NCBI RefSeq assembly: GCF_002294995.1
Contig: NZ_NSGF01000001.1
Coordinates: 434,001 to 498,000, forward strand
Length of the DNA stretch: 64,000 bases
Source of the DNA: Mesorhizobium sp. WSM3860
GTDB lineage: Bacteria > Pseudomonadota > Alphaproteobacteria > Rhizobiales > Rhizobiaceae
Direction of reading: 5' to 3'
Of the stretch, positions 15,994-25,700 are shown in pieces (within the stretch, counting starts at the first letter, position 1; each line of letters opens with the position of its first letter). Made by a program: the position numbers and the translations under genes. Below the pieces are notes generated by a model. The model was not told the origin of the DNA. It searched no databases and saw only the letters and a program-made list of their open reading frames with translations.

Positions 15994-17136
15994 GGTGTTT
16001 CCTGCGGGCCCGTCATAGCGGGCTCGCGGCCTGATCGGCCTGTTGCTCCTCACCTGCTCGATGGCATGCGCCGTCCAGCCGACGCTGCGGCCGAGCGCGA
16101 ACAGGCGGAACGGCGCATCGGCGGGAAGATTGAGGCTGCGCGTCAGCGCGGCCAGCGCGAAGTCGATATTCGGATGCATACCGGTCGCGGCAAGGACGGC
16201 GTCGCGCAGATGCAGCAGACCGTCATCGATATCGAGGTCGGGCAGCAGAGCCTCCGCGCGCGGATCGCCTTCAGGGTATAGCTGGTGGCCGAAGCCGGGC
16301 AGCGGCCGGTCGTGCGCGAGCCAGCGCGCGATCGTCTCGTCCGGCCCGAGCCGCTCGGCATCCTCGACCAGTGCGATGGCCGCGGCGCCGGCGCCGCCAT
16401 GACGCGGGCCGGTAAGGGTAGCAAGCCCGGCAAGCAGGCAGGCCGCGATTGGCGCGCCGGTCGAAGCCGCGACCCGCGCGGCGAAGGTCGAGGCGTTGAG
16501 CTCGTGATCGGCAAGCAGCACCAGCGCCCTGCGGACGAGGTCGGCGCCGGCGATGTCGACCGACCAGCCGCGCGCCAGCCTTTCATGCACCGGCTCCGCC
16601 CCTGGGCTTGCACCGAGTGATGTCGCGAGCACGCTGGTGGCGCTGGCGCCGTCCTGCTCCAGCATGGCAGGCCTGCGGCCGAGCGAAGGCCGGCCTGCCG
16701 CGGCAAGCGCCGACAATCTTGCAAAGGCCGTCGGGGTACCGCTCTCGCGAACGATCGAAGGCGTCAGCGACGCGAAGGATATCGGGGTGCCGGATGCCCA
16801 AAGCAGGCTTGCTGCCTCCTCCAGCGTCGCTATCGCGGCAAGCGCAACGGCATCCTTGCCGCGATAGACGAGGCGGCCATGCAGCACGGTCGAGATGGCG
16901 GTGGTGATCGCCGGCTCGCCCCAGGCGATGGCGCTTTCGGCGATTGCCTGGGGGCTGCGTCCGCGCGCCCGGCGGGTGGCGAGCGCGGCTATGTCGTCGG
17001 CGCGATACTGGCTGCGGCGCGGATCGGCGCCGTCGGGACGCATGCCGATGCGGCCGCGGCTGACATAGGCGTAAAGCGTCTGCGGCCGGACCTTCAGCCG
17101 CGCCAGCGCTTCCTCCCGCGTCAGCCATTCGGACAT
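15991..17136 (-). CDS. Citrate-synthase-family protein with N-terminal helix-turn-helix
   Basis: 381-residue protein. Residues 1-55 look like an excisionase/MerR-type winged helix (LTREEALARLKVRPQTLYAY, then SQYRADDIAAL). The rest is a citrate synthase fold. Residues aligned with the catalytic triad are present: His211 (DHELNAST), His284 (GFGHQLYPEGDPRA) and Asp325 (HPNIDFA), plus HGG at 246-248. Start 17136 is chosen for the GAGG nine bases upstream. It is divergent from a second citrate-synthase-like gene. It may be an enzyme, a metabolite-sensing regulator, or both. The function is not established; the domain fusion itself is seen directly. Confidence 0.82.
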   Translation of the reverse strand: MSEWLTREEALARLKVRPQTLYAYVSRGRIGMRPDGADPRRSQYRADDIAALATRRARGRSPQAIAESAIAWGEPAITTAISTVLHGRLVYRGKDAVALAAIATLEEAASLLWASGTPISFASLTPSIVRESGTPTAFARLSALAAAGRPSLGRRPAMLEQDGASATSVLATSLGASPGAEPVHERLARGWSVDIAGADLVRRALVLLADHELNASTFAARVAASTGAPIAACLLAGLATLTGPRHGGAGAAAIALVEDAERLGPDETIARWLAHDRPLPGFGHQLYPEGDPRAEALLPDLDIDDGLLHLRDAVLAATGMHPNIDFALAALTRSLNLPADAPFRLFALGRSVGWTAHAIEQVRSNRPIRPRARYDGPAGNT

Positions 17137-17228
17137 GTCCGTACGCCTCATATTGATTCAGTTGATCAAGATTGATGCATTGAATGTAGAGCATTAATTG
17201 CAGTGCACAAAGGGTCAAGGAGACGGTC
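17137..17228. promoter_or_regulatory. Divergent control region of the two citrate-synthase-like genes
   Basis: The 92-base spacer is AT-rich compared with its surroundings. It carries repeated TTGAT words, a TTGATCAA palindrome (17162-17169) and a partly symmetric ATTGATGCATTGAAT. This is a plausible operator for a MerR-like DNA-binding domain such as that of the adjacent fusion protein. Confidence 0.4.
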
Positions 17229-18314
17229 ATGGCAAACGGGCTCGATGATGTTGTGGCGGCGGAGACGGTGCTTTCCGATGTCGACGGCGCGGGCGGCCAT
17301 CTCACCATCCGAGGCCATTCGTTGACGGAACTCGCCGGGCACTGGCGCTACGGCCAGGTGGTCCGCCTCTTGTTCGACGGGTTCTTCGATGAGCTTCCCG
17401 GCGACGGCGAATTGGAGAAGGCGATCGGCAGCGCGCGTGTCGAGGTTTTCGAACGGCTGCAGCCGATGCTCGCTGAACTTCCAGCGCTCGAAATCTACAG
17501 CGGTATGCGCGCCGGCATCGCCCTTCTGCCCGACGGCGACTCACTTGCCGACTCGCTCCGGCTGATCGTGGCGCCGGCGGTGCTAACGCCAGCCCTGCTG
17601 CGGCTCGGACGCGGCGAGAAGCCTGTTCCTCCGGACGCACGCGCCGATCATGCGAACGACATGCTGCGAATGCTCTCCGGCACGGCGTCGCCGGCGCTTG
17701 CCAAGGCGCTCGATACGTATCTGGTGACGGTTTGCGACCATGGGCTCAATGCCTCGACCTTCGCAACGCGGGTGGTGGCCTCGACGCAGGCGGGCTTGAC
17801 CTCGGCGATCCTGGCCGGGCTCGGCGCGCTCAAAGGCCCGCTGCATGGCGGCGCGCCGGGACCGGTGATCGAGATGCTCGACGCGATCGAGGCGAGCGGC
17901 GACGCCGCCGCCTGGCTGCGAAACGAGATCGCGCGCGGCGAGCGCATCATGGGCTTCGGCCATCGCATCTACCGTGTGCGCGACCCGCGCGCCGACGTGC
18001 TGAAAGCCGTCGTGCGGCGGCTGGGCACACGTTATAAGACCGGCAGCCGGCTGGCCTACGCCGAGACGGTGGAACAGGCGGCACTCGAGGTGCTCAAGGT
18101 CGCCAAGCCGCAACGCTCGATCGAGACCAATGTCGAATTCTATACCGCGCTCCTGCTCGAAGCTGCGGGCTTCCCGAAGGAAGCGTTCTCCAACGTCTTT
18201 GCTGCCGGTCGCGTCGCCGGCTGGATTGCGCATGCGCGCGAGCAGCAGGCGACCGGACGCCTGATCCGGCCGCAGTCGCGCTATGTCGGGCCGGTGCCCG
18301 ATCTCGTCGCCTGA
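17229..18314 (+). CDS. Citrate synthase / methylcitrate synthase-like protein
   Basis: 361-residue citrate synthase family enzyme expected to condense acyl-CoA with oxaloacetate. The conserved segments are DHGLNASTFATRVVAST (His171), KGPLHGGAPG (His206), and GFGHRIYRVRDPRA (His245). Where canonical enzymes have NVDFYSG with the catalytic Asp, this protein reads NVEFYTA (Glu303). Whether that is normal for its subfamily I cannot check here. The C-terminal FAAGRVAGWIAH is conserved. It is shorter than the roughly 430-residue Gram-negative hexameric GltA and resembles the small type found in Gram-positives and as accessory copies in rhizobia. The main GltA is presumably elsewhere. Confidence 0.85.
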   Translation: MANGLDDVVAAETVLSDVDGAGGHLTIRGHSLTELAGHWRYGQVVRLLFDGFFDELPGDGELEKAIGSARVEVFERLQPMLAELPALEIYSGMRAGIALLPDGDSLADSLRLIVAPAVLTPALLRLGRGEKPVPPDARADHANDMLRMLSGTASPALAKALDTYLVTVCDHGLNASTFATRVVASTQAGLTSAILAGLGALKGPLHGGAPGPVIEMLDAIEASGDAAAWLRNEIARGERIMGFGHRIYRVRDPRADVLKAVVRRLGTRYKTGSRLAYAETVEQAALEVLKVAKPQRSIETNVEFYTALLLEAAGFPKEAFSNVFAAGRVAGWIAHAREQQATGRLIRPQSRYVGPVPDLVA

Positions 18315-18513
18315 CGCCGCGAGCAGGCCTAGATGCGATTCTCCGCTCCCGGCGAGCGGGAAGTTTTCTCATGAAAATTTTAACCGATCACGCTTGTATG
18401 CTCGTGTTCTTGCCTTGGTCCGTCCTTATATGCTGCACCGCAACATAGGCTGACGGCAGCGGTCCCGCTCCAATGACAGAGGGGCAGGCCGGCACATCGA
18501 GACAAGGAACGCC

Positions 18514-19641
18514 ATGGCGAAGAACGGCAAGGCGGAGAACAAGAAGATCAACATCGCGCTCCAGGGCGGCGGTTCGCACGGCGCCTTCTCCTGGGGGGTG
18601 CTCGATCGCCTGCTCGAAGACGGGCGGCTCGAGATCGCTGCCGTGTCCGGCACCAGCGCCGGCGCGATGAACGCGGTAGCGCTGGCCGACGGCTTCGTGC
18701 GCGGCGGCGTCGAGGGCGCGCGCAAGAAGCTCGACGATTTCTGGCGTGCCGTCGCCTCGAAGGGCCGCTTCAGCCCGGTTCAACGCATGCCGTGGGACGT
18801 CGTCTGGGGGAACTGGTCGATCGAGAACACCCCCGGCTATTTCTTCTTCGACACCATGTCGCGGGTATTCTCGCCTTACGTCGCCAATCCGCTCGGCCTC
18901 AACCCGCTGCGCGACGTGGTCGAGAAGGAGATCGACTTCGGCAACGTGCACGCCTGCAAGTCGATGGAGCTTTTCATCTCGGCGACCAATGTCGAGACCG
19001 GGCAGCTGCGCGTCTTCTCGGATGGCGAGATCGACCTCGATACGGTGATGGCGTCGGCCTGCCTGCCGCAATTGTTCCGCGCCGTCGAGATCAAGGGCGT
19101 GCCCTATTGGGATGGCGGCTATGGCGGCAACCCGGCGCTCTATCCCTTCTTCAAGACTGCGGCGACCGAGGATGTGCTGCTCGTGCAGATCAACCCGGTG
19201 GTGCGCGAAGGCACGCCAAAGAGCGCCAACGAGATCCAGAACCGCATCGACGAGATCACCTTCAATGCCGGGCTGCTGCGCGAATTCCGCTCGATCGCCT
19301 TCGTCAAGGAACTGATCGCGGCGGGACGCCTGCCGCATGGCGAATACCGCGACATCCGGATGCATAGGATCGATGCCGACGAGGCCTTCAAGGATCTGTC
19401 GGCCTCGTCCAAGGTCAACGCCGAATGGGCCTTCCTCGCCTATCTGCGGGACCTTGGCCGCAGTGCGGCCAGCGACTGGCTGGAGGAGAACTACGACGCG
19501 GTCGGCAGCCGAGCGACGCTCGACCTGTCGGGCGAGCTCGACGACGGCTTCAAGCCGATGCGCGGTCCGGCGCCGGGCCGGCGGGTGAAGGAATTCCTCG
19601 CCGCGCGCATCAAGCCAGAGTCAGCACGCCGGCGAGCGTAG
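18514..19641 (+). CDS. Patatin-like phospholipase
   Basis: 375-residue patatin-family serine hydrolase. The oxyanion-hole motif GGGSHG is at residues 18-23, the nucleophile is Ser48 in GTSAG, and the catalytic Asp200 is in YWDGGYGGNP, so the Ser-Asp dyad is intact. It has no signal peptide; the basic N-terminus (AKNGKAENKK) fits a cytoplasmic or membrane-surface protein. Substrates of this family include phospholipids and other acyl esters. Its location next to the PHB genes raises the possibility of a granule-related role, but nothing in the sequence proves this. Confidence 0.9.
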   Translation: MAKNGKAENKKINIALQGGGSHGAFSWGVLDRLLEDGRLEIAAVSGTSAGAMNAVALADGFVRGGVEGARKKLDDFWRAVASKGRFSPVQRMPWDVVWGNWSIENTPGYFFFDTMSRVFSPYVANPLGLNPLRDVVEKEIDFGNVHACKSMELFISATNVETGQLRVFSDGEIDLDTVMASACLPQLFRAVEIKGVPYWDGGYGGNPALYPFFKTAATEDVLLVQINPVVREGTPKSANEIQNRIDEITFNAGLLREFRSIAFVKELIAAGRLPHGEYRDIRMHRIDADEAFKDLSASSKVNAEWAFLAYLRDLGRSAASDWLEENYDAVGSRATLDLSGELDDGFKPMRGPAPGRRVKEFLAARIKPESARRRA

Positions 19642-19759
19642 ATGCCCAACCCTCCGCACGTTTCAGCAAGCGCTGAAGTTTCCCTTGCGGAAGCGGCGAT
19701 ATGCTGGATTCACCTCCGTCGCGCGAGTAGTTTACCTCGACGTAAACGGGAGGTAGCAA

Positions 19760-21181
19760 ATGCTGCAGACCAGACGGAACTCTCTCGGGGTCAAGTTTGA
19801 AGCGCAGTGCAGGGCCTTCGAGAAGGAACCCTTTCCTGGCCTCGCAGTGCGCAAGGATCGGCTGAAGCGGCTGCTGGCGCTGACCGAAAAGCATGAAGTC
19901 GAGATCTGCACGGCGATCGACAGCGATTTCACTGGACGGGCGGCGCAGGAAACGCGGCTTGCGGAACTGTTCGTCGTCCGCGCTGGCATCAAGCACGCCA
20001 TCCGGCATCTGCGCGGCTGGATGCGCGAGCGCCGCGTCGCCACCAGCCTGCCGTTCCTGCCGGGGCGCAACCGCCTTCTGCCGCAGCCGCTCGGCGTCAT
20101 CGGCATCGTCTCGCCCTGGAACTATCCGTTCCAGCTTGCCATCGCGCCGGCAACTGCCGCTCTAGCCGCCGGCAACCGGGTGCTGCTCAAGCCGTCCGAA
20201 CTGACGCCGAACTTTTCGGACCTGCTTGCCCGGTTGGTCGAAGAGCATTTTTCCTCCGACGAGATGAGCGTTGTGGTCGGCGATGCCGAGGTCGGCAAGA
20301 CATTCGTGTCAATGCCTTTCGATCATCTCTTGTTCACCGGCTCCACCGCGGTCGGCCGGCAGGTGGCGCTAGCCGCGGCCGCCAATCTGACGCCGGTGAC
20401 GCTCGAGCTTGGCGGCAAGTCGCCGGCGATCTTCGATGCATCCTGCGATCTCGACGCTGCGGTCGCGAGCGTCGCTTACGGCAAGCTCTTGAATGCGGGC
20501 CAGACCTGCATCGCACCCGACTATCTGATGGTCCCGCAAGGGCAAGGCGCGGCGATCGCCGCAAAACTTGCCGCCGCGATGGCGCGGCTCTATCCGAGGC
20601 TGGGCGACAATCGCGACTACACGGCGATCGTCAGCGACCGGCACCATCGGCGGCTGAGCGACATGATCGCCGAGGCACGCGAAAGCGGCGCCGATGTCAC
20701 CGAGGTCAATCCGGCGAACGAAAAGCTTGGCGTAAGCGACCGCAAGATGGCGCCTGTCCTGGTCAGGAACGCCGGCGAGAGTTTGCGGCTGATGCGCGAG
20801 GAAATCTTCGGGCCGGTTCTGCCGATCATCGAATACGGCACGGTCGATGAGGCGATCGATCACGTGAACCGCGGCGAGCGTCCGCTCGCCTTCTATTGGT
20901 TCGGCAAGGACGGCGCCATTCGCCAAAGGATGAAGCGGGAAACCGTCGCCGGCGGCGTCACGGTCAACGACTGCATGATGCATCTGGTGCAGGAACGGCA
21001 GCCATTCGGCGGGGTCGGCGAGAGCGGCATGGGCGCCTATCACGGCGAATGGGGTTTCCGGACTTTCAGCAAGGAAAAGCCGATCTTCGTCCAGTCCAGG
21101 CTGAGTGCCGGTGTCCTGCTCAGGCCACCCTATGGCAGGACGTTCGAGTGGCTGTTCCGCTTGCTGAACCTGATCACCTGA
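19760..21181 (+). CDS. Coniferyl-aldehyde-dehydrogenase-like NAD(P)-dependent aldehyde dehydrogenase
   Basis: 473-residue aldehyde dehydrogenase. The general base Glu216 lies in LELGGKSP and the catalytic Cys250 in NAGQTCIAPDY. The cofactor motif is FTGSTAVGR. The ending, with a hydrophobic segment after RTFEWLFRLLNL, and the internal NDCMMHL...PFGGVGESGMGAYHGEWGF pattern match the class-3-like/coniferyl aldehyde dehydrogenase group that oxidises medium-chain or aromatic aldehydes. GGGAGG six bases upstream supports the start. No pathway partner is adjacent, so the substrate is open. Confidence 0.88.
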   Translation: MLQTRRNSLGVKFEAQCRAFEKEPFPGLAVRKDRLKRLLALTEKHEVEICTAIDSDFTGRAAQETRLAELFVVRAGIKHAIRHLRGWMRERRVATSLPFLPGRNRLLPQPLGVIGIVSPWNYPFQLAIAPATAALAAGNRVLLKPSELTPNFSDLLARLVEEHFSSDEMSVVVGDAEVGKTFVSMPFDHLLFTGSTAVGRQVALAAAANLTPVTLELGGKSPAIFDASCDLDAAVASVAYGKLLNAGQTCIAPDYLMVPQGQGAAIAAKLAAAMARLYPRLGDNRDYTAIVSDRHHRRLSDMIAEARESGADVTEVNPANEKLGVSDRKMAPVLVRNAGESLRLMREEIFGPVLPIIEYGTVDEAIDHVNRGERPLAFYWFGKDGAIRQRMKRETVAGGVTVNDCMMHLVQERQPFGGVGESGMGAYHGEWGFRTFSKEKPIFVQSRLSAGVLLRPPYGRTFEWLFRLLNLIT

Positions 21182-21530
21182 TCGGATTTTTTTTCGGAGT
21201 GGGCGCGTCCTCTGATTGTCTCGTGCCAATGCAACAGGTCATTTCGCAAAAAAATTCTTCATCATACTGACGCCTGCTGCCATTGAGTGTCCGATCGGCC
21301 GAAAACCGCCCCGATTGAGAAAAGCCAGGCAGTCGAGCATGTAGAAAAGGCGGAAAACCAGCGCTCCAGGCGCGGCGGCGCAATAATCCATCAAAGTTTC
21401 TGACTATTTTGCGCCACCGCTTTGCGGTAGAAGCGCGCTTCGCCGATCACGGCAAATTGAAGATGGCTTTGCGCGCCCCCATATCGGCCGCGCGCGAAAA
21501 CGCCGACCTCGCCAAGCCTGCAACGGAAAA
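21182..21530. other. Gene-free stretch before the RND efflux operon
   Basis: These 349 bases between the aldehyde dehydrogenase and the efflux operon contain no credible gene. There are a run of eight T (from 21186) just after the dehydrogenase stop, without a clear stem, and an A-rich patch near 21248-21260. The efflux promoter presumably lies here, but I could not identify it or any TetR-type palindrome. Confidence 0.35.
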
Positions 21531-22709
21531 ATGACGATGCCGAAAATCAGGTTTCACAAGCTTGCAGCCATTGCTGTGCTCATCGGATTCGCTGCCTGGA
21601 TGGCAACGGGCGAGTTCTCGTCCGTGGGCAGCGCCGCCGATCACCAGAAGACAGGAGAAGCAGGCAAAGCCGCGCAGTCCGGCGCCGAAAAGCCGAAGAA
21701 GGCGCAGGCCGAGCCGAAGGCAGCATTGCGCACCGTCGCCGTGGTGACGCCGCCGCGCAAAACCTTCGCGCGGGCGATACGGATCTCGGGCCTGACCGAA
21801 GCCGACAAGCGCGCGGTGCTTGCTGTCCGCGTCGCCGGGGTCATCGACAAGCTGCCGGTCAAGCAGGGCGATCGCGTCAAGACCGGCGACCTGGTGCTGA
21901 TGCTGGCCGCCGAGGAGAAGCTCTCGAATGTTGACAATGCCAGGCAATTGCTGGCGCAGCGCAAGGCCGAACTCGACGCAGCCGAGCGGCTGGCCAAGAC
22001 CGGCAACCTGCCCAAGCTGCAGCTCGACACCGCCCGCTCGAACCTGACGGCGGCGCAGTCCATGCTGGAGACGGCGCAGGCCGAACTCGACCGCAACGAA
22101 GTGAAGGCGCCTTTCGACGGCGTCATCGACCGCGTGCCGGTCGAGCTCGGCAGCTCGGTGATGCAGGGCGGCGAAGTGGCCACCATCCTCAAGCTCGACC
22201 CGGTGATCGCGCGCGGCGAGATCAGCGAGCGCGACCTGCGCTACATCAAGATCGGCGACCAGGCCTCTGTGCGCCTTGTCAACGACCAGAAGGTCACCGG
22301 CACGGTGCGCTACATCAGTCGCGATGCCTCGGCGCAGACCCGCACCTTCCGTGTCGAGGTGGCAATCCCCAATGCGGACGGCTCCATCCCCGCCGGCATG
22401 ACGGCCGAGATCACGCTCAGCGCCCAGCCGACCGATGCGGTCATGCTGCCGCGCTCGGTGGTGACGCTGGGCGACAAGGGCGACCTCGGCATCCGCGCTG
22501 TCGGCAAGGACGACAAGGTGGCGTTCTTCCCGATCGACCTCGTCGACGACACGCCGAAGGGACTGGTGCTCGGCGGCATTCCGCAGGACGCGCGCATCAT
22601 CGTCGCCGGCCAGGAGCTGGTTAAGGAAGGCGATCTGGTGAAGCCGGTCGAGGCCGACCAGGCGACCATCAACAAGCTGATCAGCGAAGCCTCCGCGGGC
22701 ACGCAATAG
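21531..22709 (+). CDS. RND efflux system periplasmic adaptor (membrane fusion protein)
   Basis: 392-residue HlyD/AcrA-family adaptor that bridges an inner-membrane RND pump and an outer-membrane channel. It opens with an uncleaved or signal-type hydrophobic segment (residues 8-26), then a charged linker. The lipoyl half-motifs flank a helical hairpin (VAGVIDKLPVKQGDRVKTGDLV ... VKAPFDGVIDRVPVELGSSV). The beta-barrel and membrane-proximal domains follow. It is 74 bases upstream of the RND pump gene and surely in the same operon. No outer-membrane channel gene follows, so a shared TolC-like protein must be used. Confidence 0.93.
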   Translation: MTMPKIRFHKLAAIAVLIGFAAWMATGEFSSVGSAADHQKTGEAGKAAQSGAEKPKKAQAEPKAALRTVAVVTPPRKTFARAIRISGLTEADKRAVLAVRVAGVIDKLPVKQGDRVKTGDLVLMLAAEEKLSNVDNARQLLAQRKAELDAAERLAKTGNLPKLQLDTARSNLTAAQSMLETAQAELDRNEVKAPFDGVIDRVPVELGSSVMQGGEVATILKLDPVIARGEISERDLRYIKIGDQASVRLVNDQKVTGTVRYISRDASAQTRTFRVEVAIPNADGSIPAGMTAEITLSAQPTDAVMLPRSVVTLGDKGDLGIRAVGKDDKVAFFPIDLVDDTPKGLVLGGIPQDARIIVAGQELVKEGDLVKPVEADQATINKLISEASAGTQ

Positions 22710-22783
22710 CGCGGCCGCCGCGCCGGCTCGACCGGCGCCGCTGGCCAATGTCGCGGCTTCCAGGGAAACAGCAGGCATAAGTC

Positions 22784-25700
22784 ATGGACATCGTCAGACT
22801 CGCCATTCACAACGCCCGCCTCACGATATCGGCGCTGATGTTCCTGCTCGTCGCGGGCTGGGTCGCCTATCAGTCGACGCCGAAGGAAGCGGAGCCGGAC
22901 GTTCCGATTCCGATGATGTATGTCAGCCTGATCTACCAGGGCATCTCGCCGGAGGACTCAGAACGGCTGCTGCTCAGGCCTATGGAAAGCAAGCTCAAGA
23001 GCCTGAAGGGGCTCAAGGAGATGCGCTCGGCTGCCTTCCAGGGCGGCGGCTACGTGCTGGTCGAGTTCCAGCCGCAGACCAACCTGGCCACCGCGCTGCA
23101 GGACACCCGCAGCAAGGTGCAGGACGCCAAGGCCGACCTGCCGCAGGCGGCGGAAGAGCCGACCGTCACCGAAGTCAACGTTTCCGAATTCCCCGTTCTC
23201 GTCGTCACGCTTTCCGGCGACGTGCCGGAGCGCGTGCTGACGGCGGCGGCGCGCGAGCTGCGCGACCGCATCGAGGAGGTGCCAGGCGTGCTCGAAGGTT
23301 CGCTGCAGGGCGCACGAGACGATCTGGTCGAGGTCGTTATCGACCCGGTGAAGCTCTCTTCCTACGGACTGCAGCTCGATCAGGTGATCCAGGGCGTCGG
23401 CGCCTCCAACAGCCTGGTCGCGGCCGGCAATCTCGAAGGCTCCGAGGGCAAGTACGCGGTCAAGGTGCCGTCGCTCATCGAGACGCCGGAGGATGTTGCC
23501 AATCTGCCGGTCGTCGCCACGCCCAATGCCGTGGTGCAGGCCAAGGACGTCGCCACCATCCGCTCCACCTTCAAGGACGCCGAGACGGTGACCCGCCTCG
23601 ACGGCAAGCCGGCGATCGCCATCGAGGTGAAGAAGCGCATCGGCGCCAACCTGATCGACACGCTGAACCATGTCAGGGAAGTGTCCGACGCCTTCATCAA
23701 GACGATGCCGGAAGGCATGCACGTCACCTACACGCAGGACAAGTCGGTCTTCGTCAACCAGCTGCTCGGCGACCTTCAGAACCATGTGATGATCGCGGTG
23801 ATCCTGGTGTTCATCGTCATCCTCTACGCGCTGTCGGGACGCGCCTCGCTGCTCATCGGTCTCGCCATTCCGTCGTCCTTCCTGATCGGCATCCTTTTGC
23901 TTGCGATGATGGGCTACACGATCAACATGATCGTGCTGTTCAGCCTCATCCTGGCGGTCGGCATGCTGGTCGACGACGCCATCATCGTCACCGAATTCGC
24001 CGAACGGCGCATGAGCGAGGGCATGCCGAAGGCCGATGCCTTCGCGCTCGCCGCCAAGCGCATGGCCGGCCCTGTGATCGCGGCGACGATGACGCGCATC
24101 GCCGCCTTCTCGCCGCTGCTCTTCTGGCCCGGCATCATCGGCGACTTCATGAAGTACATGCCGATCACGCTGATCGTGACGCTGTCGGCCTCGATGCTCT
24201 ATGCGCTGGTCTTCGCGCCGACGCTCGGCGCCATCTTCGCCAAGGCGCCGGCGCATCACGAGGAGAGCGATCGGGACGGCTGGTATATGGCGCTGGTCAA
24301 GCAGGCGGTGCGCTTCCCGATCACGGTCATCCTGCTCACCGTCGGTCTGCTGGTCGGCGTCGGCTTCGCCTATTCGAAATACGGTGCCGGCGTCGAGTTC
24401 TTCCCCAGCGTCGAGCCGGACTACGGCCTGCTCTATGTGCATGCACGCGGCAACCTTTCGCTGGCCGAAATGGACGCCGCAACCAAGGCGGCGGAAAGCC
24501 GCCTGCTCGGATGGCCGGGCGTGAAATCGGTCTATACGCGCGTCGGCAAGACGCAAGGCGGCGGCCAGGACATCCCGGAAGACGTGGTCGGGGTGATCCA
24601 GTACGAATTCGTCGATTGGCGCGAGCGCAGGTCCGCCAACCAGATCCTCGATGATCTGCGTGGCGTCATGGCCGGCATTCCCGGCGTTGATGTCGAAGTG
24701 CGTGTGCCGGAGGCCGGCCCGCCGACCGGCAAGCCGATCCAGATCAGGCTTTCGGCCGCCGACCCGGCCGGGCTCGACGACAAGGCGCGCGCCGTCGCCG
24801 CGCGCATCGCCAAGATCCCCAACGTGATCGATGTTTCCGACGGCCTGCCGCCGCCCGGCGTCGACTGGGCGCTTGAGGTCGATCGCGCCAAGGCGGCGCA
24901 ATACGGCATCAGCCCGACCTCGGTGGGCACGGTGGTGCAGCTGGTGACGAACGGCCTCAAGCTGTCGGAGTACCGGCCGGCCGGCGCTGACGACGCCGTC
25001 GACATTCGCCTGCGTCTGCCGGAAGACCGGCGCACGCTCTCGACGCTCGACGAGCTCAGGGTGCAGACCTCGCAAGGCTCGGTGCCGATCTCGAACTTCG
25101 TGGTGAGGAAGCCCGAGCCGACGGTCGGCATCCTCAACCGCATCGACGGCGCGCGCACCGTGGTGGTGCAAGCCAATGTCAGCGCCGGGGCGCAGGTGGC
25201 GGCGGTGCAGGCGGAAGTCACCAAGGCCGTCGCCGACATGGATCTCGGCAGCGGCATACGCTGGAAGCTCGCGGGCTCCAACGAGGACAGCGCGGAAGCC
25301 AGCGCCTTCCTCGGCAAGGCCTTCGGCGCGGCAATCTTCCTGATTTTCCTGGTGCTGCTCGCGCAGTTCAACAAGTTCACCAGCGTGTGGCTTGTTCTAT
25401 CCTGCGTGATTATGGCGACGATCGGCGTGTTCCTCGGGCTGCTCTTGACAGGCGAGGCCTTCGGCATCGTCATGTCGGGCATCGGCGTCATTGCGCTTGC
25501 CGGCGTGGTGGTGAACAACAATATCGTGCTCATCGACACCTATGACCGGCTGCGCGAGGAAGGCTGGGACAAGATGGATGCCGTGCTGCAGACCTGCCGC
25601 GAGCGCGCGCGCCCTGTGGTGCTGACCGCGGTGTCGGCAATCCTCGGCGTGCTGCCGATCGCCTTCGGCCTAGGTCTCGAAATCTTCCATCACGAGACGA

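Noticed and set aside
22958..25171. Open frame of 737 codons on the minus strand
   Set aside because: Antisense to the RND pump gene; the His/Asp/Arg-rich translation mirrors the pump codons and has no recognisable motif.
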